DNA of 64,000 nucleotides from positions 962,437 to 1,026,436 of the forward strand of contig NZ_CP036433.1 of the NCBI RefSeq assembly GCF_007751035.1, read 5' to 3'. This DNA is from Lignipirellula cremea (GTDB lineage: Bacteria > Planctomycetota > Planctomycetia > Pirellulales > Pirellulaceae). The position numbers were made by a program, and so were the translations under genes. This document shows positions 52,192 to 60,720 of this stretch, one piece after another (within the stretch, counting starts at the first letter, position 1; each line of letters begins with the position of its first letter). Under the pieces are notes generated by a model. That model was not told the DNA's origin. It saw nothing but the letters and a program-made list of their open reading frames with translations, and did no database searches.

Positions 52192-54805
52192 GGATGCGGT
52201 CGCCGCCGATTTCTTCGGCTCGCAGCCACAGGTTCTCGCCCAGCAGGTCGGAGCCGTCGGGATAGATGAACGACTGGGTGCTGAGCCCGCGGCCTTGCTC
52301 CAGCACTTGCACCCTTTGCCGGCGTCGACCGGGGGCGAACATCAGGCAGTTGAAGCTGACTTTTTCGTCGGTGTTGTTGGTCATTTGCTGGCGCACCACC
52401 AGCGCTCCGTCGGCGTTGAGCATGGTCTGCAGTCGCAGGGTGATGTCGCCCAGGCCGACATGCATCGTGGGGTACACGCTGAAGCGATAGAGTTTCTCGG
52501 CCGTCACTTCAAAGTCGACGCGCACCGGCTGGGGGCCGCTGCTGGCGCCATTCTTGAGCAGCACGCTGAACGGTTCGCGGATCTCTTCCCCGGCGGATGC
52601 TTTGAAGCTGGCCTGGGGGCGATTCACACTCCAGACGTCGGGCGTCTGCAGCGTGGCGCGGCCGCCCAGCCCCTGGGGAAAGTGATTGGTAAAGCGATAG
52701 CCGTTGGTCTGGCTGCGGCCAAAGACACTCGCCAGACGGTCGTTCTCAAAGTGAAAGGAAAGGCGCCACCTGGCAATGCCTTCGTGCAGTCCGACCAGGA
52801 ACGTCGGCATCGGGCCGACGTCGATCACCTGCCGATGCTCCTCCTGGGCGGGCGTGGATTCTCCTCCCCAGACATCCAGCTGGCGGACGCTTTCGCCCAG
52901 GTACAGCACTTCGCGGGTTGGCGATTCGTTCCAGACGACCATGATCGCTTCCCCGTCGCGGGCGAATACCTGATTGTGGCTGCCCGAAGGCAACTGCAGC
53001 GTTCCCAGGTACTCGGCTCCGGCCAGGGCCAGCGCGGCCGTTCTCCAGGGGAGCAGCAGCGGACCGGGGGAGCCGTCCGGATGGAGCAGGCCGTGTTCGG
53101 TATCAAGAGGTCGCGAAATAAAGACCGCCGGCGCATTCTGCATGCGGGTCGCCATCATCCGCAGGACCAGATCGCGGGCGCGCGTTTCCAGCGAGTACTC
53201 CGACGCGGGTAACGGCGAGAGCACGACCCAGCGGGCGGCCTGCCGGCCGGCGGAGGCCAGGTACTGGTTCAGGTCGATATGGGTGAAGGACGGTTGTTCC
53301 GTAAAGGAAAGAAACTCCCAGGGCGGCGCGGCCGTGGCGGGCGGTTCATTCAGCCATTGCCAGACGATGCCGACTTCGATCTCCTGGCCGAAGCGCTCCA
53401 GACGCGATTTGATCTCGCGGATTTTCCCTTCGAGTTCGGGCAAGCCGACAAAACTGGCGTCGTCGTCCCCGCCCAGTTGCCACCAGCGCACTTTCAGCGA
53501 AAGGCGACTCATGATCGGATCAATGACAGGGCGCCAGACTTCGGGATCAGAAAATAACGAGGCGACCGGGGCGTCGGCTTCGCGCCCGAACAGACTGCGC
53601 ATCTCGTGCGGCGGCTTGTCGAGGACGCCGACCATGCGAATGGCATTCAAGTCCAGGCGTTCGGCGAAGTTGGCCAGTTGATCGGCGCGTGCTTCGTCCG
53701 ATTCGCTATACCAGCAGGGGAACTTGAGCCAGTGCACGCCGACATGGCTGAGCAGGTCGCTCAGTCCGCGAAACGAAAACGGTTCTTCTCCCTCGGGCAT
53801 CGCCCAGCCAAATTCTCCATTGGCCCGCGGCAGAGCGGGGACCGCCAGCACAAAGGTCGTCTCCCGTTGCAAGGCTTCGCTTTCTCCCGGCGTGCCGACT
53901 CGCAGCCGGTAAAAACCGTTTTTCAAAGGGCCCGGCTGCCAGATCGCCCTGCCCGCATAGTCGGAGTTCTTTTTGCGGGCGGCGGTGGCGGTGGGATCGT
54001 TTTCCATCGGGATCACGACGACCTGGACCTGGTTTTCCCACAGGTCCAGCAGCTCAAACTGCACCTGGTGGTGTTCATTACTGATGCCCGAAACGCGGCA
54101 GGTAAATGCGATATCGGCGGCCTGGGTGAACAGGTGATGATCCCGCTCGGTCGACAGGCTCATGCGGGGCAGGCGGATTACTTCCACGTCGTCGCACCAG
54201 ACATCTCCCACCAGGTCGGCCTCTGCGGTAGGATGCACATGCACGGCGATGCGCAGATACCGCATCGCAGGATCGACGGGTGCGAGGGGACCAACTTGCA
54301 CCGGGGTCCATTCCTGGGAACGCGTCAGCCGGGAAGAGTAATGGCTTTTCCCCATCTGCCGCTGGTCCTGGTCCAGAAAGGCGACCGAGAAATACGCTTC
54401 GTCGTGCTTCAGGCGGTCCGTCCGCAACCGCATGCGCACAAAATAGCTGTAGGTCGAGCTGATCTCTACCGGCGGGGCATGGACCTCGGCGGCGCCGCCG
54501 TCGAGCTGAATGCGCAGGGCCCGATGAGTGCGGCCGGGTGATTCCTTGTCATCGTTTGCGGCGGGGGACGGGTCGTCGTCGATTTCGATTTTTAAATAAT
54601 GAGGATACTGCCGTCCACGGCGCCGCGTCCAGGAATCAGGCCAGTTGTCGTAGTTCTGGTCGGCCGCTTCATCAAACCGGCACGCATAGATCAGGTCTTT
54701 CGCGTCCCCTGTTAACGACGACTCCGGATTCAGCGGCGTCGACTCGGAAAAATCCGAGATCGCAGGCGGAGCGGAGACCAGCAGTAAAACAAGCAGCAAG
54801 TGCAT
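52163..54805 (-). CDS. Large secreted protein with a putative TIM-barrel core
   Basis: 880 residues from the ATG at 54805 (signal peptide MHLLLVLLLVSAPPAISDF); the frame extends to 54958 without a better start. Residues ~20-220 look like a carbohydrate-binding-type beta sandwich (LRIQLDGGAAEVHAPPVEIS, YFVRMRLRTDRLKHDEAYFSV). A central part (~350-600) has alternating strands and helices of a barrel, with FPCWYSESDE and VRWWQLGGDDDASF. The C-terminal ~250 residues are beta-rich. The order resembles large planctomycete proteins related to glycoside hydrolases, but I cannot identify catalytic acids with confidence. Divergent from the isomerase-like gene, 104 bases away. Confidence 0.72.
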   Translation of the reverse strand: MHLLLVLLLVSAPPAISDFSESTPLNPESSLTGDAKDLIYACRFDEAADQNYDNWPDSWTRRRGRQYPHYLKIEIDDDPSPAANDDKESPGRTHRALRIQLDGGAAEVHAPPVEISSTYSYFVRMRLRTDRLKHDEAYFSVAFLDQDQRQMGKSHYSSRLTRSQEWTPVQVGPLAPVDPAMRYLRIAVHVHPTAEADLVGDVWCDDVEVIRLPRMSLSTERDHHLFTQAADIAFTCRVSGISNEHHQVQFELLDLWENQVQVVVIPMENDPTATAARKKNSDYAGRAIWQPGPLKNGFYRLRVGTPGESEALQRETTFVLAVPALPRANGEFGWAMPEGEEPFSFRGLSDLLSHVGVHWLKFPCWYSESDEARADQLANFAERLDLNAIRMVGVLDKPPHEMRSLFGREADAPVASLFSDPEVWRPVIDPIMSRLSLKVRWWQLGGDDDASFVGLPELEGKIREIKSRLERFGQEIEVGIVWQWLNEPPATAAPPWEFLSFTEQPSFTHIDLNQYLASAGRQAARWVVLSPLPASEYSLETRARDLVLRMMATRMQNAPAVFISRPLDTEHGLLHPDGSPGPLLLPWRTAALALAGAEYLGTLQLPSGSHNQVFARDGEAIMVVWNESPTREVLYLGESVRQLDVWGGESTPAQEEHRQVIDVGPMPTFLVGLHEGIARWRLSFHFENDRLASVFGRSQTNGYRFTNHFPQGLGGRATLQTPDVWSVNRPQASFKASAGEEIREPFSVLLKNGASSGPQPVRVDFEVTAEKLYRFSVYPTMHVGLGDITLRLQTMLNADGALVVRQQMTNNTDEKVSFNCLMFAPGRRRQRVQVLEQGRGLSTQSFIYPDGSDLLGENLWLRAEEIGGDRILNYHVPVQP

Positions 54806-54909
54806 AACGACTTTTAAACGCGAAACGAGTTTTTGGGGAAACGGCGACACTCTTTGTCCACCGGGACAGAAAGCCGCCCGCAAAACTCCCCCTGACCAAG
54901 GAAACCGGA

Positions 54910-55695
54910 ATGTTGCAGTTGCGTCTGGGCCTTCACCTGCCAAGTTTAGGTTTACCATTGAACAAGGGGCTGATCGTCGCCGCCCGGCTGGGGGCGCAAG
55001 CGGTCGAAATTGACGCCCGGGGGGAGATTAAACCGCGTGATCTGACTCGCACGGGTGTGCGGCATGTGCGGAAATTGCTGGAGGATACGAATCTGCGGAT
55101 TTGCGCAGTCCAGTTTCGCACTCGCCGAGGATACGACGACGCCGAAGATCTGGACCGCCGCATTGAAGCCACCAAAGAAGCCATGAAAATGGCGTACGAC
55201 CTGGGCGCCCCGATCGTGGTAAACCACATCGGGCGACCTCCCGAACCGCCGGAGGGACCGAAGTGGCAAACCATGATCGAGGCCCTGACGGATATCGGCC
55301 GTTACGGCCAGAAGATCGGCGCCACGCTCTGCGCCCGCACCGGCAGTGAAAGCGGCGAAGACCTGCAGCGGCTGGTCGCCGAATTGCCGTTAGGCTCGCT
55401 GGGCATTGACTTTGATCCAGGCGGCCTGATCGTCAATGGACATTCCCCCAGCGCGGCGATGGATCTGCTCGCCCCGAACGTGATGCATCTGCGCGCCCGG
55501 GACGGCGTGCGCGACGTTTCCCAGGGTCGCGGTCTGGCGACGCAGCTGGGGCGGGGATCGGCCGACTTTCCCTATCTGTTGAGCAAGCTGGAAGAGTTTG
55601 AATACCGCGGCTACGTCACCTTTGAGAAGAGCCACTCGGCCGACGCCGAGCAGGAAATCAGCGACGCCATCGCCTACATGCGCAGCTTCTGGTAG
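54910..55695 (+). CDS. Sugar phosphate isomerase/epimerase-like TIM-barrel protein
   Basis: 261 residues, AP-endonuclease-2 / xylose-isomerase-like barrel. Seen are GLHLPSLGLPLNKGLIVAARLGAQAVEID (strand and helix 1), YDLGAPIVVNHIGRPPEPP, GSLGIDFDPGGLIVNGHSP and GYVTFEKSHSADAEQE. The positions that usually bind the metal (Glu, Asp, His, Glu) are partly changed, so the activity is unsure. Many such proteins in planctomycetes act on sugars or polyols. It starts with a Shine-Dalgarno AAGGAA upstream of the ATG and is followed 241 bases later by pepF. Confidence 0.8.
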   Translation: MLQLRLGLHLPSLGLPLNKGLIVAARLGAQAVEIDARGEIKPRDLTRTGVRHVRKLLEDTNLRICAVQFRTRRGYDDAEDLDRRIEATKEAMKMAYDLGAPIVVNHIGRPPEPPEGPKWQTMIEALTDIGRYGQKIGATLCARTGSESGEDLQRLVAELPLGSLGIDFDPGGLIVNGHSPSAAMDLLAPNVMHLRARDGVRDVSQGRGLATQLGRGSADFPYLLSKLEEFEYRGYVTFEKSHSADAEQEISDAIAYMRSFW

Positions 55696-55936
55696 CACAT
55701 CCCCCGTAGTGGATTCGGCCACAAATCTCTCCGCCCCCTTTCTTTCTCTCTTTCCCTGCCGCTTTCCTTTCCCCCTGCCGAACGGACCGGTGGCCAGGTC
55801 CACTACGGGGAAGCGGCGGGAACGAACGGCTGGCGTCTGGCCTGTTCCCGTCTGGCGCCCGGTTGCCGCGACGACGGGGCCTGGTTTACATTCGCAGTTT
55901 TGAGGACGCTTTTTCCTTGCCGAACGGATTGACCGC

Positions 55937-57748
55937 ATGACGACTGCTCCCGCCAAAATGTTGCCGCCCCGCAGCGAAGTTCCCGCCGCCGATACCTGGG
56001 ACCTGTCGCAGCTTTATGCCTCCGAAGAAGCCTGGGAGGCCGACTTTGCCAAACTGCAGGAGCTGATCCCCGGCTTTGCTCCGTTCCGCGGACGCCTGGG
56101 CGAAAGCGCCGCCGTGCTGCTGGAACTCCTGGTGTTTGACAGCCAGGTCGATCGCCTGGCGGAACGACTGGGCAGCTACGCGTTTCTGAAGACGACCGAA
56201 GACCAGGCCAACAGCGAATCGCAGCGGCGCGTCGGCCGCTACCAGAACCTGGCGTCCAAGGCGTCGGAGGCCGCCAGCTTTATCCAGCCCGAGCTGATGG
56301 CGATCCCCGACGACCAGATGCAGGCCCTGCTGGCCGACGAAACGCTGAAAGACTTCCGCCTGGCGCTCGAGCGTTCGCTGCGTTACAAAAAGTACACGCT
56401 CAGCGAGCCGGAAGAAAAGCTGCTGGCGATGCAAGGAGAAATGGCCTCGGCGATCGGCAAGGCGTTTCGCCAGCTGGTCGACGCCGACCTGAAGTTCGGC
56501 CTGATCGAGAACGAAAAAGGGGAAACGGTTGAACTGGGCAGCGCCAACCTGATCCAGCTGTTGCGCTCCCCGCAAAGAGCCGTGCGGAAAAAGGCCTTTG
56601 AACAATATTACGAGCAGTTCGAAGGGCACGAGAACACCCTGGCGGCCACCCTGTCGGGCTCCATCCAGAAGGACGTCTACTACGCCAAAGTCCGCGGCTA
56701 CGACAGCGCCCTGCAGGGAGCCTTGTATTCGGATAACGTGCCGCAATCGGTGTACGATAATCTGATCGCCGGCGTCCGCGACGCGTTGCCCGACGTCCAT
56801 CGGTTCTATGATCTGCGTCGCCGCAAAATGAAGCTCGACGACATTCATCATTACGATACGTACGTGCCGATCCTCAGCGATATCGACGTCCGCCACACCT
56901 GGGAGGAAGGGGTCGAAACGATCCTGGCCGCCCTCGCCCCCCTGGGCGAATCGTACTGCCAGACGCTGGCCGAAGGTTTGCGCGGCCGCTGGTGCGACCG
57001 CTATCCCAACAAAGGGAAGCAAAGCGGCGCCTTCTCCGCCGGCAGTTACGACGGCCAGCCTTACATTCTGATGAACTACAAGCCCGACGTGCTGAACGAT
57101 GTGTTCACCCTGGCCCACGAAGCCGGTCATTCGATGCACAGCTATTACTCCGTCGCCAACCAGCCGTTCCACTACTATCAGTATTCCATTTTTGTGGCCG
57201 AAGTCGCCAGCACCTTTAACGAAGAACTGCTGTCGGCCCACCTGCTGAAAAACGCGGAAGACCCCAGCCTCAGGGCGTACCTGATCAACAACGAAATCGA
57301 CGACATCCGCTCGACCATCGTGCGGCAGACCATGTTCGCCGAGTTTGAAAAAATCACCCATGAAATGGCCGAAGCAGGCGAACCGCTGACCGTCGACGCC
57401 TTCAAGGAAGTGTACGGCAAACTGCTGAACGATTACTTTGGCGACGCCTTTAATGTCGACCCGCAGTTGCGACTGGAGTGCTTCCGCATCCCGCATTTCT
57501 ATCGGGCGTTTTACGTCTACAAGTATGCGACCGGCATGTCGGCGGCGATCGCCCTGGCCCGCGGCGTGCTCACCGGCGGCGAGTCCGAATTGACGGCCTA
57601 CCTCAACTTCCTGAAGACCGGCTGCTCCAAATTCCCGCTCGATCTGCTGGCCGACGCCGGAGTCGATCTGCGCGAAAAGACGCCCGTCGAAACGGCCCTG
57701 AAACGCTTTGGCAAACTGGTCGACGAACTCGACGAACTGCTGGACTAG
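55937..57748 (+). CDS. pepF: M3 family oligoendopeptidase F
   Basis: 603 residues, normal length for PepF. This cytoplasmic zinc endopeptidase cleaves oligopeptides of about 7-17 residues. The metal motif HEAGH is at residues 394-398 (TLAHEAGHSMHSYYS). The third ligand is in the following helix (VAEVASTFNEEL). The substrate-pocket segment FYRAFYVYKYATGMSAAIALA and the N-terminal DTWDLSQLYASEEAWEADF are also family marks. It stands alone between the isomerase-like gene and the hexanucleotide repeat. Confidence 0.95.
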   Translation: MTTAPAKMLPPRSEVPAADTWDLSQLYASEEAWEADFAKLQELIPGFAPFRGRLGESAAVLLELLVFDSQVDRLAERLGSYAFLKTTEDQANSESQRRVGRYQNLASKASEAASFIQPELMAIPDDQMQALLADETLKDFRLALERSLRYKKYTLSEPEEKLLAMQGEMASAIGKAFRQLVDADLKFGLIENEKGETVELGSANLIQLLRSPQRAVRKKAFEQYYEQFEGHENTLAATLSGSIQKDVYYAKVRGYDSALQGALYSDNVPQSVYDNLIAGVRDALPDVHRFYDLRRRKMKLDDIHHYDTYVPILSDIDVRHTWEEGVETILAALAPLGESYCQTLAEGLRGRWCDRYPNKGKQSGAFSAGSYDGQPYILMNYKPDVLNDVFTLAHEAGHSMHSYYSVANQPFHYYQYSIFVAEVASTFNEELLSAHLLKNAEDPSLRAYLINNEIDDIRSTIVRQTMFAEFEKITHEMAEAGEPLTVDAFKEVYGKLLNDYFGDAFNVDPQLRLECFRIPHFYRAFYVYKYATGMSAAIALARGVLTGGESELTAYLNFLKTGCSKFPLDLLADAGVDLREKTPVETALKRFGKLVDELDELLD

Positions 57749-57860
57749 AGCAGAGCCAGCCGGGAACCAGAAGAGAATTCACCGCGGAGCTCGCCGAGTG
57801 CCGGTGAGGAAAACGTGAGGAGGAAGAGAGGGGGTTTTCACGCCGCTCTTCCTCTTCGTG

Positions 57861-58018
57861 TTACTCTTAATCTTAATCTTAATCTTAATCTTAATCTTAA
57901 TCTTAATCTGTGAGCGACGATCGGAACGGCCGGCGAGCGATCGCGATCTGAAAGCCGGACGGATCGGGTTCCTGGATTGGGCCGTCCCGCTGGGGATTAA
58001 GATTAAGATTAAGAGTAA
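57861..58018. repeat. TCTTAA hexanucleotide array with a distant inverted copy
   Basis: Seven perfect TCTTAA units (57865-57906) follow TTAC. From 57995 to 58018 stands the reverse complement (ATTAAG units, then AGTAA). 57861-57884 and 57995-58018 are a perfect 24-base inverted repeat with a 110-base loop. The array lies between the convergent pepF and HI0933-type genes. It could form a long hairpin that ends both transcripts, and the unit count could vary by slippage. Confidence 0.85.
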
Positions 58019-58028
58019 GAAAGAAACA

Positions 58029-59255
58029 TCACACGCTCTGTCCGGCCAGGTAACCGGTGCTAAAGGCGGCCTGGAAGTTGTAGCCGCCGATCGGGCCGTC
58101 GAGGTCGAGGATTTCTCCTGCCAGATACAGATGCGGCACGCGCTTGCTTTGCATGGTGCTGGAATCGACCTCGGCCAGGTCGACGCCGCCGGCGGTGACT
58201 TCGGCCTTTTTGAAACCGCGCACGCCCGATACGGAAATCTCCAAACGCTTGAGCGTTTCCACCAGGCGACGCCGATCCTTCCTGGAGAGCTCGCTGGCCC
58301 GCGTGGCCAGCGGCACATCGGCCAGGGTTTGGATCGCTTCCCCCAGGCGGCGGATGATCTTCTGGTTAATCACGCCGCTGACGAACTTGCCGCCATGCTC
58401 CGGATTGCGCAGCCATTCGTCCAGCGAGTCGATCGTGTCGTCGGGGAAAAAGTCGCAACGCAGCCGCAGCGCCTGGGGGTTGGCATGGCCGCTGACCGCC
58501 CGGCTGACATCCAGCACGGCCGGTCCCGACAGGCCAAAGTGGGTGAACAGCACCGCTTCCCGTCGCTGGGCCAGTGGCTTCTTCCGGCCCGGTTCAATCA
58601 CTTCCAGAATGGCCGGCGCGGCGACCCCTTTGAGCTCCGGCGCCCAGCTGTCGTTGGTGGTGATCGGCGTCAGGGCGGGCCGCGGCGTGATGATCGTATG
58701 CCCCAGTTCCGCCAGCCACGGATAGCCGTCCCCCTGGGTGCCGCTGCCCGGATAACTTTTGCCGCCGGTCGTGACGATGACCTTGTCCGCCGTCAGTTCG
58801 CGGAGGCTGGTCCGCAGCAGGAACTGCTCGCCCGACCGCACCAGATCCTGCACCGGTTCTTCCCGGGCAAAGGTGCAACCCGACCGCTCCAGCGGCGCCC
58901 ATAATGCGGCCAGCACATCGGCCGCCTTGTCGCTGACGGGAAAGATCTTGCCGTTGGGTTCGACCTTGGTGCCGACCCCTTCGGCTTCAATCCGGGCAAT
59001 CACGGCCTGCGGCGAAAGAGCGGCGAGCGCCGAATGCAGGAACTTCCCCTGGCGTCCAAAGGCGGCGACGATCCCACGGCTCTGCGTGTTATGGGTGATG
59101 TTGCAGCGCGTGCCGCCCGACATAAGAATTTTCATCCCTGGTCGGCGGTTCTTCTCCAGCAGCAGCGTCTTTTTCCCGCGCTCGGCGGCGGTGGTCGCCG
59201 CCAGGATTCCGGCCGCGCCCGCTCCGATCACAATCACTTCCCAGTGGTCGGTCAT
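58029..59255 (-). CDS. HI0933/YhiN-type NAD(P)/FAD-dependent oxidoreductase
   Basis: 408 residues. Two-dinucleotide-binding flavoprotein: the FAD motif VIVIGAGAAGILAATTAAERG with LLLEKNRRPGMKILMSGGTRCNITH directly after is the mark of the HI0933 family. The second nucleotide-binding region is seen in DKVIVTTGGKSYPGSGTQGDGY. The C-terminus has GGVDLAEVDSSTMQSKRVPHLYLAGEILDLDGPIGGYNFQ, also typical. Length is normal (about 400). Relatives include BaiN-type flavin reductases of bile acid metabolism, but the general family role is unknown. It converges with pepF across the hexanucleotide repeat. Confidence 0.92.
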   Translation of the reverse strand: MTDHWEVIVIGAGAAGILAATTAAERGKKTLLLEKNRRPGMKILMSGGTRCNITHNTQSRGIVAAFGRQGKFLHSALAALSPQAVIARIEAEGVGTKVEPNGKIFPVSDKAADVLAALWAPLERSGCTFAREEPVQDLVRSGEQFLLRTSLRELTADKVIVTTGGKSYPGSGTQGDGYPWLAELGHTIITPRPALTPITTNDSWAPELKGVAAPAILEVIEPGRKKPLAQRREAVLFTHFGLSGPAVLDVSRAVSGHANPQALRLRCDFFPDDTIDSLDEWLRNPEHGGKFVSGVINQKIIRRLGEAIQTLADVPLATRASELSRKDRRRLVETLKRLEISVSGVRGFKKAEVTAGGVDLAEVDSSTMQSKRVPHLYLAGEILDLDGPIGGYNFQAAFSTGYLAGQSV

Positions 59256-59606
59256 GTCGCGATCGTGTCAGCAAAGGCAGGAAACAGGAAAGCCGAACAA
59301 CGCGGCTCTCCTAAGATACCCCACCCGCCGTCGCCGCGGCAGACGGCATCCGCGGGACCGCTCTGCTGCAAAAATCGCCAGCGTTCGCTATCCGTTTGAT
59401 ACAGGCCGTATTCAAAACGAACACGCTATTCGCGCGAGCCGGGCGCAACGTCGTGCCCACACAGAAAATGTTGCTCCTTGCCGGATAACGACTTGCGTCG
59501 CTACTTCCGCTGTAATCGTACTAATCGGCGCAGCGATTGCACTGCTATAGAAGGTGCACGTGCACAAATCTCCGAATTCACGGAACCGAAACGAACTGAG
59601 AAAGCT
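59256..59606. other. Divergent intergenic region
   Basis: No gene is supported between the HI0933-type gene and the next secreted-protein gene. TTTGATAC (59395-59402) and GTATTCAAA (59408-59416) form a short stem with one bulge. I see no clear promoter for either side and no known RNA family. Confidence 0.35.
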
Positions 59607-60353
59607 ATGACCTTCCTTCTGCGTCGCCTGTCGTCGATGATGTTTCTTTCACGGAGCTTGCCGATCCTGCTGGGCGGGGCCGTACTGGCGACTGCTTCTC
59701 TAGCGGCGCTGCCGGAAGCCCACGCGCAGGGGATCGACCGCGCGGGCATCCTGCGGAAGTTGCGTACGCCCGACCAGCGTCGCGAATTCCTGCGCGCCCG
59801 GATGGTGATTGAGATCGCCGACGGGGCCCGACTGGCGGCGATGACGAAACAGCTGGACGGGATGAACCCGCGCGAGATTAACGCCTTGCTGGAACAGTAC
59901 CTGGATCAGACGCAGCAGAATCAGCTGCAGGCCGCCCAGGCGAATGCGATCGCCCAGGCGCAAGCGCAGGCCCAGTACAACCAGGCGTACGCTTATCAGA
60001 ACTACCTGGCCCGGCGATACAACCGCGGCATCGGCTATCAGCCGATTGTCACCACGCTGCCCTCGGGAGTCAGCCTGAACGCCGGCGGACTGGTTTCGCC
60101 TGATGGTCGTTACGCGCGGATCAGCGCTAATCCGTTCTTCTCTTCGGTCGGTCCGGTGTCCACGTTCAATTACCGCACGGGCCAGACCCGCTACTACCCG
60201 CAACAGCAGAACACCTATCCGTTCAACCAGGCGACCGGTACGTACCAAACGCCGCAGCCGTACTACAACCCGGCCGGCCTGGGCCCGCTGCCGACGACGG
60301 AAGTGGAAACGTACTACGACGGCATCCGCACCCACATTCGTCGCAAGCAGTAG
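59607..60353 (+). CDS. Secreted protein of unknown function, Gln/Tyr/Pro-rich
   Basis: 248 residues from the ATG at 59607; the frame is open further upstream but the signal peptide begins here (MFLSRSLPILLGGAVLATASLAAL, cleaved near AHA). No family is recognised. After a helical segment (REFLRARMVIEIADGARLAAM) it has a Gln/Ala-rich coiled stretch (QTQQNQLQAAQANAIAQAQA), then a Tyr/Asn/Pro-rich region of low complexity (QTRYYPQQQNTYPFNQATGT). Composition suggests a surface or cell-wall-associated protein. Probably a single-gene unit. Confidence 0.7.
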   Translation: MTFLLRRLSSMMFLSRSLPILLGGAVLATASLAALPEAHAQGIDRAGILRKLRTPDQRREFLRARMVIEIADGARLAAMTKQLDGMNPREINALLEQYLDQTQQNQLQAAQANAIAQAQAQAQYNQAYAYQNYLARRYNRGIGYQPIVTTLPSGVSLNAGGLVSPDGRYARISANPFFSSVGPVSTFNYRTGQTRYYPQQQNTYPFNQATGTYQTPQPYYNPAGLGPLPTTEVETYYDGIRTHIRRKQ

Positions 60354-60720
60354 ATTCCGCGCAGGGTAACGCACATCGCTGACGATCCAGCTGACGATCG
60401 CCAGCCCCGGCGACGCGCCGGCGGGTAGCTTTGTACGCAGCGTGCTGTGTGACACGGGCTGACACTAGCCGTCGGTGCTGACAGAAAAGACGGTCGTCCT
60501 GCCGGCGTTTCCTCTGCCGGGTTTCCTTTCGCCTTCTTTGCGAAACACCGTTTGCCTCTTGGCGGTCGATTCTCGAACGCCTACGATAATCGCAACGTGC
60601 GCAAGCTGGCGGCCATGTTCGAGCGGGCTGTCTTCTTTCGCCAGGACGTTTTGCGGTCTGCTGCGTCCTTCCTTCTCCTGGGATTGCGGTCTCTCTCTCT
60701 TCGCTGATGGAGTCGTTCGG
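60354..60720. other. Intergenic region upstream of the PARP gene
   Basis: An open frame covers part of it, but its composition and lack of a start signal argue against coding. TTTCGC (60527-60532) and GCGAAA (60540-60545) form an inverted repeat that could be an operator. A GATAAT box at 60585-60590 lacks a good -35 partner. GGAG 10 bases before the ATG at 60721 is the likely ribosome site. Confidence 0.4.

Noticed and set aside
52043-53212. Plus-strand frame with a KKWRSDTTLL segment running into the 880-residue gene
   Set aside because: Its start is in the dispersed repeat and the rest is antisense to the better supported secreted-protein gene.
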